Positions 9,212 to 17,385 of a DNA stretch of 47,406 nt are shown piece by piece. The position numbers and the translations under genes are program-made. The stretch's first letter is position 1, and each line of letters opens with the position of its first letter. Below the pieces are notes generated by a model, which did no database searches, was not told the origin of the DNA, and was given only the letters and a program-made list of their open reading frames with translations. Source of the DNA: Mediterranea sp. An20 (GTDB lineage: Bacteria > Bacteroidota > Bacteroidia > Bacteroidales > Bacteroidaceae); assembly GCF_002160055.1 (NCBI RefSeq), contig NZ_NFJV01000028.1, forward strand, positions 1 through 47,406. Direction: 5' to 3'.

Positions 9212-10084
9212 CTAATCTTCGATGTCGTTCAGGTCATACTGGTCAAAGTAACTGAAGTCGCGCAGCGTATTGATACGCGCCCGTCCCCTCGCCCGTTTAC
9301 CCAGGAACTCTTCGTAAGACTTCACCGCATAATGATTAATCCGGATGACGTCTTGTTGCGGTTTGCGGTCGCCGAATCCCTTCTTCAACGGCACGCCGTG
9401 CGAATCGGCCGCTTTTCCAGAGAGCCGTGCCGCCTCGTGACATCCCACCATGGTGCAGACACGCCGCGGGTCGGCAATGCTCTTGACATGCGTATTCAGC
9501 CTGTGTTCCGGCAGAGAGTGACGGTGGAATCGTTCCATCACACCTCCCGGTTCGCGGGTCTTGGCTCCGCTGCTTCCATAGACGAGCCAGTTGACTTCCA
9601 CCACCGAAAACTTCTCCATGCGGCGCAGGAATTCGGGGATGTTACGGTCTTTTACCGGCACGATGAACTCGTCCAGGTCAATGACAGCCAGCCAGCGCGT
9701 TTCTAACCGGTGCCGCTCAAAGCAGTCGTCATACGCGGCAAGCTGCCTTTTCCTGCCCGGCCAGTAACAATATTCCACCAGTCCCGACTCGATGTAGGGC
9801 GCAAGCACCTCACGTGTACAGTCTGTGCTTTCATTATCGTAGATGTAGAATTTCTCCACTCCTTGCCTGCGGTGCCACTCTATCCATTCCTTGAAATACG
9901 GGCCCTCGTTTTTGGCGATGGCGCAAACAGCCAGGTAATACTTCGGTGGAGTATGGTCGCGTTTCAGCCTGCGCTTCAGTTTCCAGGCCTTGAATACGCC
10001 GTAGCGCAGAAGTCCACGCCACCTGTTCCGCGTCATCTTATGCGGAATCACTCCTGCAATAATTTCGGCAAGGACCTTATTCAT
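9212..10084 (-). CDS. GT92/GT2-like glycosyltransferase
   Basis: A 290-residue protein with the start chosen at the ATG at 10084. The longer frame from 10171 would run into the end of the upstream gene. Motifs: VCAIAKNEGPYFKEWIEWH (about residues 53-71), YDNESTDCT, and the metal-binding DLDEF (D136-x-D138), the pattern of Glyco_tranf_2_4/GT92 (DUF23) enzymes. The C-terminal half carries HVKSI and INHYAVKSYEEF, also family-typical. It probably adds a hexose such as galactose to a surface glycan, but the donor cannot be told. It lies 40 bases after the Stealth gene. Confidence 0.78.
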   Translation of the reverse strand: MNKVLAEIIAGVIPHKMTRNRWRGLLRYGVFKAWKLKRRLKRDHTPPKYYLAVCAIAKNEGPYFKEWIEWHRRQGVEKFYIYDNESTDCTREVLAPYIESGLVEYCYWPGRKRQLAAYDDCFERHRLETRWLAVIDLDEFIVPVKDRNIPEFLRRMEKFSVVEVNWLVYGSSGAKTREPGGVMERFHRHSLPEHRLNTHVKSIADPRRVCTMVGCHEAARLSGKAADSHGVPLKKGFGDRKPQQDVIRINHYAVKSYEEFLGKRARGRARINTLRDFSYFDQYDLNDIED

Positions 10085-10124
10085 AATCCAATCGTTTGTT
10101 ATAGTTAATGATTTGCACGCAACT

Positions 10125-11117
10125 TCACACTTCAAACTCCGACTTTTCAGGCAGGATGTGTTCAAAAGCATTCCTGATGTTTTCCATCACCTGCTCATAA
10201 TGACGGATGTGTACATTGTCATTCAGGCAAACCAATGAATAAGACTGTTCGTAGATTGCCCTGACTGCCTGTTTGGGGCGTATCATGAGCGGGAACATTT
10301 TAGTATCACTGTAGGTATTGTAAGGCTCGAAATTGCCCCGGCAGATTTGCCAGGTGCGGAACAACTCCGGCGTATAGTCGGTCAGAGCCCGGAATCTGTT
10401 GGCTGAAGTCTCGGTCAGTTCCTTTCCGGCAACAGCCCATACCTCTTCGAAGGTCGTTTTCAGGAAAGGCTGCGCGTTGTGGGGCGTGCGAAGCGTTATG
10501 AACTTACCGTAGGGCTTCAGGAGATAATTCCACCGTGCCCTGGAGCCATAGCTTTTATCAAACCATTTATCGTGAAAACGGGCCATGACCTCTTTCTTGT
10601 CGAAATGACGGTTGATGATTTTCAGGTTGTTCTTGATTCGTCTGTACCATTGCGACCACGACGGGTTGTAGAGGAAAGTGGCAATGTCGCAAGGCAGCCC
10701 GTTTTTGAAGAAGCGCTCCGTTCCGATGGCATTTATGATATAGAAGTCATCATTGAAGTAGACAAAATGTTCTGCCAAGTCCGGAATCTTATGCAGATAA
10801 CGTTCTATCACCACCGAATTGAACGTGGGCAGGAACTGTTCCGGGATATAATCTTTATGATTCACCACATGAATCTTCGGATTGTCCGCATCAAGCCATT
10901 GCGGAATTTGGCTGCTGGTTACAAAATGAATCTTACGCACCCAAGGGGCAAACTTCCCGACACCACGGAACCAGTATTTCAGAAAGCCGTAATCGCGGAA
11001 GCGGGCTTCGGAAACTCCGTTCTTCGTATTCTCCCTGTTGCCGGAATATTTGGCGAACTCAGCCTGCCACTTCGGGTCGTCCATATCCACCCATGTGATT
11101 ACAAAATCTATATCCAT
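10125..11117 (-). CDS. Stealth-family sugar-phosphate transferase
   Basis: A 330-residue protein that begins with the Stealth CR1 signature DFVITWVDMDDPKW (residues 4-17). CR2-like segments follow (RFRDYGFLKYWFRGVGKFAPWVRKIHFVT and FNSVVIERYLHKIPDLAEHFVYFNDDFY), then a CR3/CR4-like C-terminal part. Characterised relatives transfer hexose- or GlcNAc-1-phosphate to capsular or exopolysaccharide chains. The DDD-type residues in FNDDFY are probably catalytic. It sits 28 bases after the LpxL-like gene in the gltX operon. The acceptor is unknown. Confidence 0.85.
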   Translation of the reverse strand: MDIDFVITWVDMDDPKWQAEFAKYSGNRENTKNGVSEARFRDYGFLKYWFRGVGKFAPWVRKIHFVTSSQIPQWLDADNPKIHVVNHKDYIPEQFLPTFNSVVIERYLHKIPDLAEHFVYFNDDFYIINAIGTERFFKNGLPCDIATFLYNPSWSQWYRRIKNNLKIINRHFDKKEVMARFHDKWFDKSYGSRARWNYLLKPYGKFITLRTPHNAQPFLKTTFEEVWAVAGKELTETSANRFRALTDYTPELFRTWQICRGNFEPYNTYSDTKMFPLMIRPKQAVRAIYEQSYSLVCLNDNVHIRHYEQVMENIRNAFEHILPEKSEFEV

Positions 11118-11145
11118 ATCTTCTAACGTTATGCTTTTGACTCAA

Positions 11146-12024
11146 TCAGGAATCCAACTTCTGAGCGTGTTTAAAACGCTTATGCGTCCACAAGTATAAC
11201 TCCGGTTCACGCAGAATGGTTTGTTCCAGATGCTGAAAATAAAGAGCCGTCAACTCAAAATCGGGCAGTGTCCGGGGTTTTTCGTGCAGGCGGACAAACT
11301 CGGCTTCATAATACCCCCTGCCGGTCCTTCTGACGTCCAGATACCAGGCTTCGAATCCATAATGCTTCGTTATCTTCTCCGTTCCTGTCAATACGGGCGT
11401 CTTGTGGTTCAGAAAAGGCAGGAAGTAACGCGACTCCTGCTTCCGGGGCGACTGATCGGCAATAAACCCGACCACGCACAGCCGACGGGCATTTGCCAAC
11501 CCAGTGATATAACGCGCCGTTTTGTGCATATCCACACTGACTGCTCCCATGCGGCCGCGAATGTGCAGCATCAGCCGTTCCATGCTCTTGTTCCGCAACT
11601 TGTGGTAGATTTGGGCGCCCGCAATGTTTTTCTCCAGCCACAGAGGCATGGAAGAGACCCATTCCCAATTACCGTAATGACCCAGGTAAACTGAAACGGA
11701 TTTTCCCTGCCTCAGCAATGCATTCACCTGCTCTACATTCGTGAACTTCATCCGACGCCTGATTTCTTCCGGCGAAATGGAAGCCAGCTTGCAGCTTTCC
11801 AGTATCATATCCATGAAGAAACGATAGAATTTCTTCTCTATCTGTTTGATTTCCGGCAAGCCTTTCTCAGGGAAAGACTCGACCAGGTTGCGGCGTACAA
11901 TCTTCCGACGATAGCCTACTACATAATACAGCAGATAGTACAAGCCATCCGACAGAAAATAGAGCACACGATAAGGTATGTATGACAACAGCTTCAGGAG
12001 AAAAAGGAGCAAACGGTATATCAT
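11146..12024 (-). CDS. lpxL: LpxL/HtrB-family lipid A acyltransferase
   Basis: A 292-residue inner-membrane enzyme that adds a secondary acyl chain to lipid A precursors. An N-terminal hydrophobic anchor (residues 2-34) is followed by [17 protein letters not shown], the HxxxxE catalytic motif in LGHYGNWEW (H...E), and the later family block [10 protein letters not shown]...PFL, where other members carry a DQ/P motif. The length is typical. Its ATG overlaps the gltX stop by four bases (ATGA), indicating translational coupling. Bacteroides usually has one such enzyme for penta-acylated lipid A; whether this is the only copy cannot be seen here. Confidence 0.85.
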   Translation of the reverse strand: MIYRLLLFLLKLLSYIPYRVLYFLSDGLYYLLYYVVGYRRKIVRRNLVESFPEKGLPEIKQIEKKFYRFFMDMILESCKLASISPEEIRRRMKFTNVEQVNALLRQGKSVSVYLGHYGNWEWVSSMPLWLEKNIAGAQIYHKLRNKSMERLMLHIRGRMGAVSVDMHKTARYITGLANARRLCVVGFIADQSPRKQESRYFLPFLNHKTPVLTGTEKITKHYGFEAWYLDVRRTGRGYYEAEFVRLHEKPRTLPDFELTALYFQHLEQTILREPELYLWTHKRFKHAQKLDS

Positions 12025-13544
12025 AATGTCCGGATTGCTTTTTCAATGCGTTTCAGCGTCTCTTCCTTGCCCAGCAGCTCGGTGATGTCAAACATGTGGG
12101 GACCTTTGCACTCACCTACCACGGCCAGACGGAAAGCATTCATCACATTGCCCATGTGATAGCCCTTCTCGGTAATCCAGCCTATGACAATATCTTCAGA
12201 AGGCTTGGAAGAGAAGTCGCCGATACCGCGCAGCACCTCCATCAGCTCGCCCATGATACGGGGCGTATCGGTGCTCCAGCGTTTCTTCACATCCTTCTCG
12301 GCATAAGTGTCGGGAGCAATGAAGAAGAAACGGGCCTGGTCCCAGATTTCTTTCACGAAGTTGACGCGACCCTTCACCAGCGAAACTACGCGGGTGAGGT
12401 ATTCGTCGGTATAGCCGGCAGGATTCACCACATGAGCCTCCAACACCGGTTTGAAGAGCATGGCCACTTCGGCATCGGGCTTACGGAGAATATATTCGTG
12501 GTTGAACCAGATGCCTTTCTTATAGTCGAACTTGGCACCGGCCTTGCTGCAATGGCTCAGACTGAAGAGGCTGACAAGCTCATCCATTGACATCAGTTCC
12601 TGGTCGTTGCCCGGATTCCAACCCAGCAAGGCGAGGAAGTTGATAACAGCCTCGGGCAAATAACCAGCCTCACGATAGCCCGAAGAGACTTCGCCCGTCT
12701 TGGGGTCGTGCCACTCCAAGGGGAAGACGGGGAAACCGAGACGGTCGCCATCGCGTTTGCTCAGCTTGCCGTTGCCTTCGGGTTTCAACAGCAGAGGCAG
12801 GTGGGCAAAAGCAGGCATCGTGTCTTCCCATCCGAAAGCACGGTAAAGCAACACGTGCAAGGGAGCAGAAGGCAGCCACTCTTCACCGCGGATGACGTGG
12901 GAAATCTCCATCAGGTGGTCGTCGACAATGTTGGCTAAATGATAGGTGGGCAATTCGTCGGCCGACTTGTAGAGGACTTTATCATCCAATATCGAGGAAT
13001 TGATGACCACATCTCCACGGATAAGGTCGTTTACGTGTACATCCTCATTCGGCTCTATTCTGAAACGCACCACATACTGGGTACCGGCGGCAATCAGCGC
13101 GTCCACCTCTTCTTTGGGAAGCGTCAGCGAATTACGCATCTGCAGGCGTGTGGAAGCATCGTACTGAAAGTTAGGCACCTCCTTCCGCTTGGCATCCAGT
13201 TCCTCCGGAGTATCGAAAGCGATGTAGGCTTTACCGGCATCGAGCAACACTTTCACATATTTCTTATAGATGTCACGGCGCTCGGACTGACGGTAAGGAC
13301 CATAGTTGCCGCCGAAGCTGACCCCTTCGTCGAACCGGATGCCCAGCCATTTGAATGATTCAAGGATGTATTCCTCAGCGCCGGGCACAAAACGGTTGCT
13401 GTCCGTGTCTTCGATGCGGAACACCAAATCGCCTCCATGCTGACGCGCAAAGAGATAATTATACAACGCAGTACGCACACCGCCAATGTGGAGGGCACCC
13501 GTAGGACTGGGTGCAAAACGTACTCTGACTCTTCTTTCTGCCAT
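12021..13544 (-). CDS. gltX: Glutamyl-tRNA synthetase
   Basis: A 507-residue class I aminoacyl-tRNA synthetase that charges tRNA-Glu. It carries the HIGH-type motif in [20 protein letters not shown] (near residue 20) and the KMSKS-type motif KLSKRDG in the middle, followed by the alpha-helical anticodon-binding domain. The start [14 protein letters not shown] is standard. It is the first gene of a six-gene minus-strand run and overlaps lpxL by four bases. A TAATTTTG -7 element lies 43 bases upstream. It is an essential housekeeping gene with nothing unusual. Confidence 0.96.
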   Translation of the reverse strand: MAERRVRVRFAPSPTGALHIGGVRTALYNYLFARQHGGDLVFRIEDTDSNRFVPGAEEYILESFKWLGIRFDEGVSFGGNYGPYRQSERRDIYKKYVKVLLDAGKAYIAFDTPEELDAKRKEVPNFQYDASTRLQMRNSLTLPKEEVDALIAAGTQYVVRFRIEPNEDVHVNDLIRGDVVINSSILDDKVLYKSADELPTYHLANIVDDHLMEISHVIRGEEWLPSAPLHVLLYRAFGWEDTMPAFAHLPLLLKPEGNGKLSKRDGDRLGFPVFPLEWHDPKTGEVSSGYREAGYLPEAVINFLALLGWNPGNDQELMSMDELVSLFSLSHCSKAGAKFDYKKGIWFNHEYILRKPDAEVAMLFKPVLEAHVVNPAGYTDEYLTRVVSLVKGRVNFVKEIWDQARFFFIAPDTYAEKDVKKRWSTDTPRIMGELMEVLRGIGDFSSKPSEDIVIGWITEKGYHMGNVMNAFRLAVVGECKGPHMFDITELLGKEETLKRIEKAIRTL

Positions 13545-13586
13545 AGTTATCTGTGTTTATTTCTAACTTTATACATATTTACACGG

Positions 13587-13594
13587 CAAAATTA
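13587..13594 (-). promoter_or_regulatory. Putative -7 element (TAATTTTG) of the gltX operon
   Basis: The minus-strand TAATTTTG matches TAnnTTTG, 43 bases upstream of the gltX ATG. I see no good TTTG at -33. Confidence 0.4.
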
Positions 13595-13652
13595 AGCCTT
13601 TTTTTTCACACTAATGTTTTTTTTCGTACTTTTCGGCAAAAATTCGACGGAT

Positions 13653-15713
13653 ATGACTCAGTTCAAAATTAACAAAGACCTGTTATCGAGAAATTTGCTA
13701 TACAAAGTTCTCATTTTCATCGCAACGGTAGCTGTTATCGTCTACTTTATGCCCCGCGACGGCAAGTTCAACTATCAGTTTGATACCGGCAAGCCGTGGA
13801 AGTACGGACAACTGATTGCAACCTTCGATTTTCCCATCTACAAAGACGCGGAAGTTGTGCAGCACGAACAAGACAGCATGTTGCGCCAATTCCAACCTTT
13901 CTTCAACATCGACCGCAAAGCCGAGGCCGACGCACTGGGACGCCTGCAGGCCGATTACCAAAAGACGCTGAAGGAAGTACTGCCGGCACGCTACTTCCAC
14001 TACGTGCAGAAGATGCTCGAAGAAATCTATGCAGCCGGCATCTTACCCACCGAAGCATTAGACTCTCTGCAACAAGACAGTACCGCCGCCGTGATGGTGG
14101 TAGACCACAAGCTCGCCTCCCAACGGGAGACTACCGAACTATATTCGGTGAAGACGGCTTACCAACACATCCTGAAGGCGGATACCCTGCACTATCGGCC
14201 TGAAGTGCTGAGGGCATGCCCGCTAAACGATTACCTCACTCCCAACCTGCAATACGACAAGGCACGGAGCGACGCCGCACGGCAGGAGTTGCTGGACAAT
14301 TACTCCTGGGCCAACGGCATCGTGCTGACCGGACAGAAAATCGTGGACCGGGGCGAAATAATCAGCCCCAAAACCTACAACATCTTGGAGAGCCTGCGCA
14401 AGGAATCGATCAAACGCAACGAATCGACGGGACAAAAACGCCTGATGCTGGTGGGACAGATTCTTTACGTGTGCATCTTCATGCTGTGCTTCATGCTCTA
14501 CTTAGACCTGTTCCGCAAGGAATACTACGACCACAAAGGAGGCATGTCGCTGTTGTTTGCCGGCATTACGCTCTATTGTGCGGTGACGGGCCTGATGATG
14601 TCGCAGAATTTCCTGAATGTCTACATGTTGCCCTACGCCATGCTGCCCATCATCATACGCGTGTTCCTCGACTCGCGCACGGCCTTCCTCACACTGGTCA
14701 TCACGGTGCTTATCTGCTCCGTCAGCCTGCGCTATCCACATGAGTTCATCTTGCTGCAATGCGCCGCAGGACTGACCGCTATCTTCAGCCTGAGGGAACT
14801 GTCGCAACGCTCGCAGCTCTTCCAGACGGCGGGTGTGGTAACGCTGACCTATGCAGCCACCTTCTTCGCTTTCGAACTGATAACGGAAAACGACCTCTCG
14901 AAACTGAACGGCTCGATGTACATCTACTTCGTCATCAACGGCATCCTGCTGCTCTTCACCTATCCGCTGCTGTTCTTGGTGGAAAAGACGTTCGGTTTTA
15001 CCTCCAACGTGACATTAGTAGAACTGAGCAACATCAATACCCCCCTGCTGCGCCGCATGTCAGAGACGGTACCGGGCACCTTCCAGCACTCCATGCAGGT
15101 GGCCAACCTGGCAGCAGCAGCGGCCAACGCTATCGGAGCCAACTCGCAACTGGTACGTACCGGAGCCTTGTATCACGACATCGGGAAAATGGAGCATCCG
15201 GTATTCTTCACCGAAAACCAGTCGGGAGGAGTCAACCCGCATAAGTCGCTTTCCTACGAACAAAGCGCACAAGTGGTCATCAGCCATGTAACGGACGGCA
15301 TCAAACTGGCAGACAAATACAACCTGCCCAAGGTCATCAAAGAATTCATCACCACGCACCACGGAAAGGGCGTGACGAAATACTTCTACATCTCGTGGAA
15401 AAACGAACACCCCGGAGAAGAAACCGACCCCGCTGTGTTCACCTACCCGGGGCCGAACCCCTTCACCAAAGAACAAGCCATACTGATGATGGCCGACGCA
15501 GTGGAAGCCGCCTCACGCAGCCTGCCGGAATACACGGAAGAAAGCATCGGCAAATTGGTGGAGAAAATCATCGACGGACAACTGGCCGACGGATTCTTCA
15601 AAAACTGTCCTATCACGTTCAAGGATATTGCCGTAGCCAAGAATGTATTCAAGGAAAAGCTGATAATCATGCACCACACGCGCATCAGCTATCCGGAACT
15701 GAAAAAGCAGTAA
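13653..15713 (+). CDS. 7TM-HD (PgpH-like) membrane phosphohydrolase
   Basis: A 686-residue protein counted from the ATG at 13653; an upstream ATG at 13614 would add a poor hydrophobic stretch. Layout: one N-terminal membrane segment (VLIFIATVAVIVYF), an extracytoplasmic domain of about 230 residues, a block of membrane segments (about residues 265-455), then a cytosolic HD domain with HDIGKMEHP near residue 508 and the preceding H of QHSMQVANLA. Characterised relatives (PgpH) hydrolyse c-di-AMP, so the protein probably controls nucleotide second messengers. Activity in this organism is inferred. Confidence 0.88.
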   Translation: MTQFKINKDLLSRNLLYKVLIFIATVAVIVYFMPRDGKFNYQFDTGKPWKYGQLIATFDFPIYKDAEVVQHEQDSMLRQFQPFFNIDRKAEADALGRLQADYQKTLKEVLPARYFHYVQKMLEEIYAAGILPTEALDSLQQDSTAAVMVVDHKLASQRETTELYSVKTAYQHILKADTLHYRPEVLRACPLNDYLTPNLQYDKARSDAARQELLDNYSWANGIVLTGQKIVDRGEIISPKTYNILESLRKESIKRNESTGQKRLMLVGQILYVCIFMLCFMLYLDLFRKEYYDHKGGMSLLFAGITLYCAVTGLMMSQNFLNVYMLPYAMLPIIIRVFLDSRTAFLTLVITVLICSVSLRYPHEFILLQCAAGLTAIFSLRELSQRSQLFQTAGVVTLTYAATFFAFELITENDLSKLNGSMYIYFVINGILLLFTYPLLFLVEKTFGFTSNVTLVELSNINTPLLRRMSETVPGTFQHSMQVANLAAAAANAIGANSQLVRTGALYHDIGKMEHPVFFTENQSGGVNPHKSLSYEQSAQVVISHVTDGIKLADKYNLPKVIKEFITTHHGKGVTKYFYISWKNEHPGEETDPAVFTYPGPNPFTKEQAILMMADAVEAASRSLPEYTEESIGKLVEKIIDGQLADGFFKNCPITFKDIAVAKNVFKEKLIIMHHTRISYPELKKQ

Positions 15714-15744
15714 TCTCTTAATCCCCGCAAAACACTACCATATC

Positions 15745-16509
15745 ATGAATCCCAGACACCAACGACAAGCCACACGCCTGCTTCGGCATATCGGCGTCCC
15801 GCTGCAAGACATCCGCAGCTTCAGTTTTATGAAGCGTTACACCCCTGTGCCCGACCGCCACAGCCAACAAAACAAATTCGGACCGGGACTGCTCACCCTG
15901 CACCTGAAGGATGGAACCGACCGCGTGCAGACGCTCCACACCAGGCACCATCCCAGCGCCACCATACGCTACCTGCTGGAACAGAATATTCCTCTGGACA
16001 ACCTGCACCTGCCGCAACCTTCAGGACGCACGGAAGAAGAAACCACCTACCGCCGCCCTTCGCTTTACCTGTTCTGGCACGCCATACTCTGCCTGTTGGC
16101 TTTCTGCCTCGGATTCTGGCAGGCGGGCATACGCGGGGGCACGGGAGGACTCATCGTCTCATTGCCCCTCTTCGCCCTCGCTGTCTACTGGATGTACGTG
16201 CTGCTGACCCGCTTCTGCTACCTGACACTCGACGGCGAAACGATGCAGGTACATAGCATGGGACGCACCGTAACGCTGCCCTATGCAGAGATGCTGAAGG
16301 TAAACTTCGACTTCGCCCGCGAGCAGCAGTTCACACATGTCATGGAGGTACTGGGACGGGATTACCGCTATCGGCTATTCTACATCGGTCGGGTGCCACG
16401 CAGCCAGCTGCGCGAAGTGTGCCAGCGCCTGCAACGGTCCGGCATCGATGCCACATGCAGCCTCAACACCGACAAACGTCACTACGATGACGTATATCAC
16501 GTGCAGTAA
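15745..16509 (+). CDS. Two-TM membrane protein of unknown function
   Basis: A 254-residue protein not matched to a named family. A basic N-terminal half (residues 1-108) is followed by two hydrophobic segments forming a hairpin (LFWHAILCLLAFCLGFW at about 110 and GLIVSLPLFALAVYWMYVLL at about 136). The C-terminal part (CYLTLDGETMQVHSMGRTVTLPYAEMLKVNFDF) has the strand pattern of a bacterial PH-like domain. It follows the 7TM-HD gene by 31 bases and is probably co-transcribed, so a link to envelope or nucleotide signalling is possible but unproven. Confidence 0.7.
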   Translation: MNPRHQRQATRLLRHIGVPLQDIRSFSFMKRYTPVPDRHSQQNKFGPGLLTLHLKDGTDRVQTLHTRHHPSATIRYLLEQNIPLDNLHLPQPSGRTEEETTYRRPSLYLFWHAILCLLAFCLGFWQAGIRGGTGGLIVSLPLFALAVYWMYVLLTRFCYLTLDGETMQVHSMGRTVTLPYAEMLKVNFDFAREQQFTHVMEVLGRDYRYRLFYIGRVPRSQLREVCQRLQRSGIDATCSLNTDKRHYDDVYHVQ

Positions 16510-16576
16510 CAGACAGGAGGCAGCCGGTTTTCTGCCTGTGATATACTCGTTTCCCTTCTGGTGCAGGGCTACTTAT

Positions 16577-16614
16577 CTCCAAGCGCGTAGCACCCCACTT
16601 CCACGCGCTTGGAG
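16577..16614. repeat. 12-bp perfect inverted repeat between convergent genes
   Basis: The arms CTCCAAGCGCGT (16577-16588) and ACGCGCTTGGAG (16603-16614) pair perfectly with a 14-base loop. No T-tract follows. A second, overlapping set (ACTTCCA / TGGAAGT, and GGAAGTA / TACTTCC just downstream) could form alternative hairpins. It lies between convergent genes and may act as a two-way terminator. Confidence 0.6.
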
Positions 16615-16683
16615 GCAGGCTCCTTAGGGCTTGGAAGTAACGTCCCCAGCTACTTCCCTGAAAGGACACGCCCCATACCGCGT

Positions 16684-17193
16684 TCATGCACCCTGCCCGT
16701 TCAGCCGTGCCAGCAGACCGGCACAAGCATCCTCCAGCAGGTCGAGCACGTACTCAAATCCTTCGCTACCACCGTAATACGGGTCTGGTACATGGTCGGC
16801 ATACGGGTGAGAGGTGCAGAAATCGGTCATTCGTCTCAACTTGTTCCACTCTACCGGCGAGGGAGCCCGCTCACGCAGGTCGTCCATATTGCGTGCGTCC
16901 ATACCGATGATAAGGTCGAAGTGGAAGAAATCATCTGTTGTCACCGGACGCGAACGGTGCGTCAACTCATAGCCGCGCCGCACAGCGTGGGCACGCATCC
17001 GGGCATCGGGCAACTCACCGCGATGGTAGGACAGAATGCCAGCCGAATCTATCTCAAACTCTCCCGCCAGTCCGGCTTCTTCCACCAGACGGCGCATCAC
17101 TCCCTCGGCAGCCGATGAACGGCAGATATTGCCGAGGCAGACAAAAAGTATTTTGTATTTCTTATTATAATTCAATGAGTTATATTCTTTCAT
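16684..17193 (-). CDS. Low-molecular-weight protein tyrosine phosphatase with element-supplied N-terminus
   Basis: A 169-residue LMW-PTP. The P-loop is C19-LGNIC-R25-S with the general-acid region near the end of the fold (HPYADHVPDPYYGG). It dephosphorylates tyrosine, in Bacteroidales often near polysaccharide genes. The native family start would be like MKxILFVCLG. Here the first 14 codons (MKEYNSLNYNKKYK) lie in the integrated element, because the attachment core covers the ILFVCL codons. The original start survives at 28313-28351. The reading frame is intact, so the protein should be active. A new promoter-like TACTTTTG lies at 17264-17271 inside the element. Confidence 0.92.
   Translation of the reverse strand: MKEYNSLNYNKKYKILFVCLGNICRSSAAEGVMRRLVEEAGLAGEFEIDSAGILSYHRGELPDARMRAHAVRRGYELTHRSRPVTTDDFFHFDLIIGMDARNMDDLRERAPSPVEWNKLRRMTDFCTSHPYADHVPDPYYGGSEGFEYVLDLLEDACAGLLARLNGQGA
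17127..17152 (+). repeat. Left attachment site (attL) of the integrated element
   Basis: The 18-base core AGGCAGACAAAAAGTATT (17135-17152) recurs exactly at 28326-28343. Extending to 17127 gives 24 of 26 matches with 28318-28343, the two mismatches being C/G changes. On the minus strand the core encodes the ILFVCL of the phosphatase P-loop region. Confidence 0.88.
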
Positions 17194-17201
17194 ACATGTT
17201 C

Positions 17202-17221
17202 AGTTTACATTGTGGTTTACA
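17202..17221 (+). repeat. Putative integrase arm-type site, left
   Basis: AGTTTACATTGTGGTTTACA, 19 of 20 identical and in the same orientation as 28195-28214. It contains two copies of a GTTTACA core. The position inside the element, 50 bases from attL, fits an arm-type integrase site. Confidence 0.55.
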
Positions 17222-17263
17222 ATATATTATTGCTATAAACAACATTGTTCCATTAGCTCATTG

Positions 17264-17271
17264 CAAAAGTA
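17264..17271 (-). promoter_or_regulatory. Putative -7 element (TACTTTTG) supplied by the element to the phosphatase gene
   Basis: The minus-strand TACTTTTG fits TAnnTTTG, 71 bases before the phosphatase ATG and inside the element. No clear -33 TTTG is present. Confidence 0.35.
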
Positions 17272-17385
17272 ATAAATAAAAATCGTAATAAGGTAGGTAT
17301 CCTCGCTTTCAGTATAGAATGTTTGGTATTGAACTATTATGAAGCATTCGTTACTTGTACGTTTCACAAAAATTATATGGAAATT

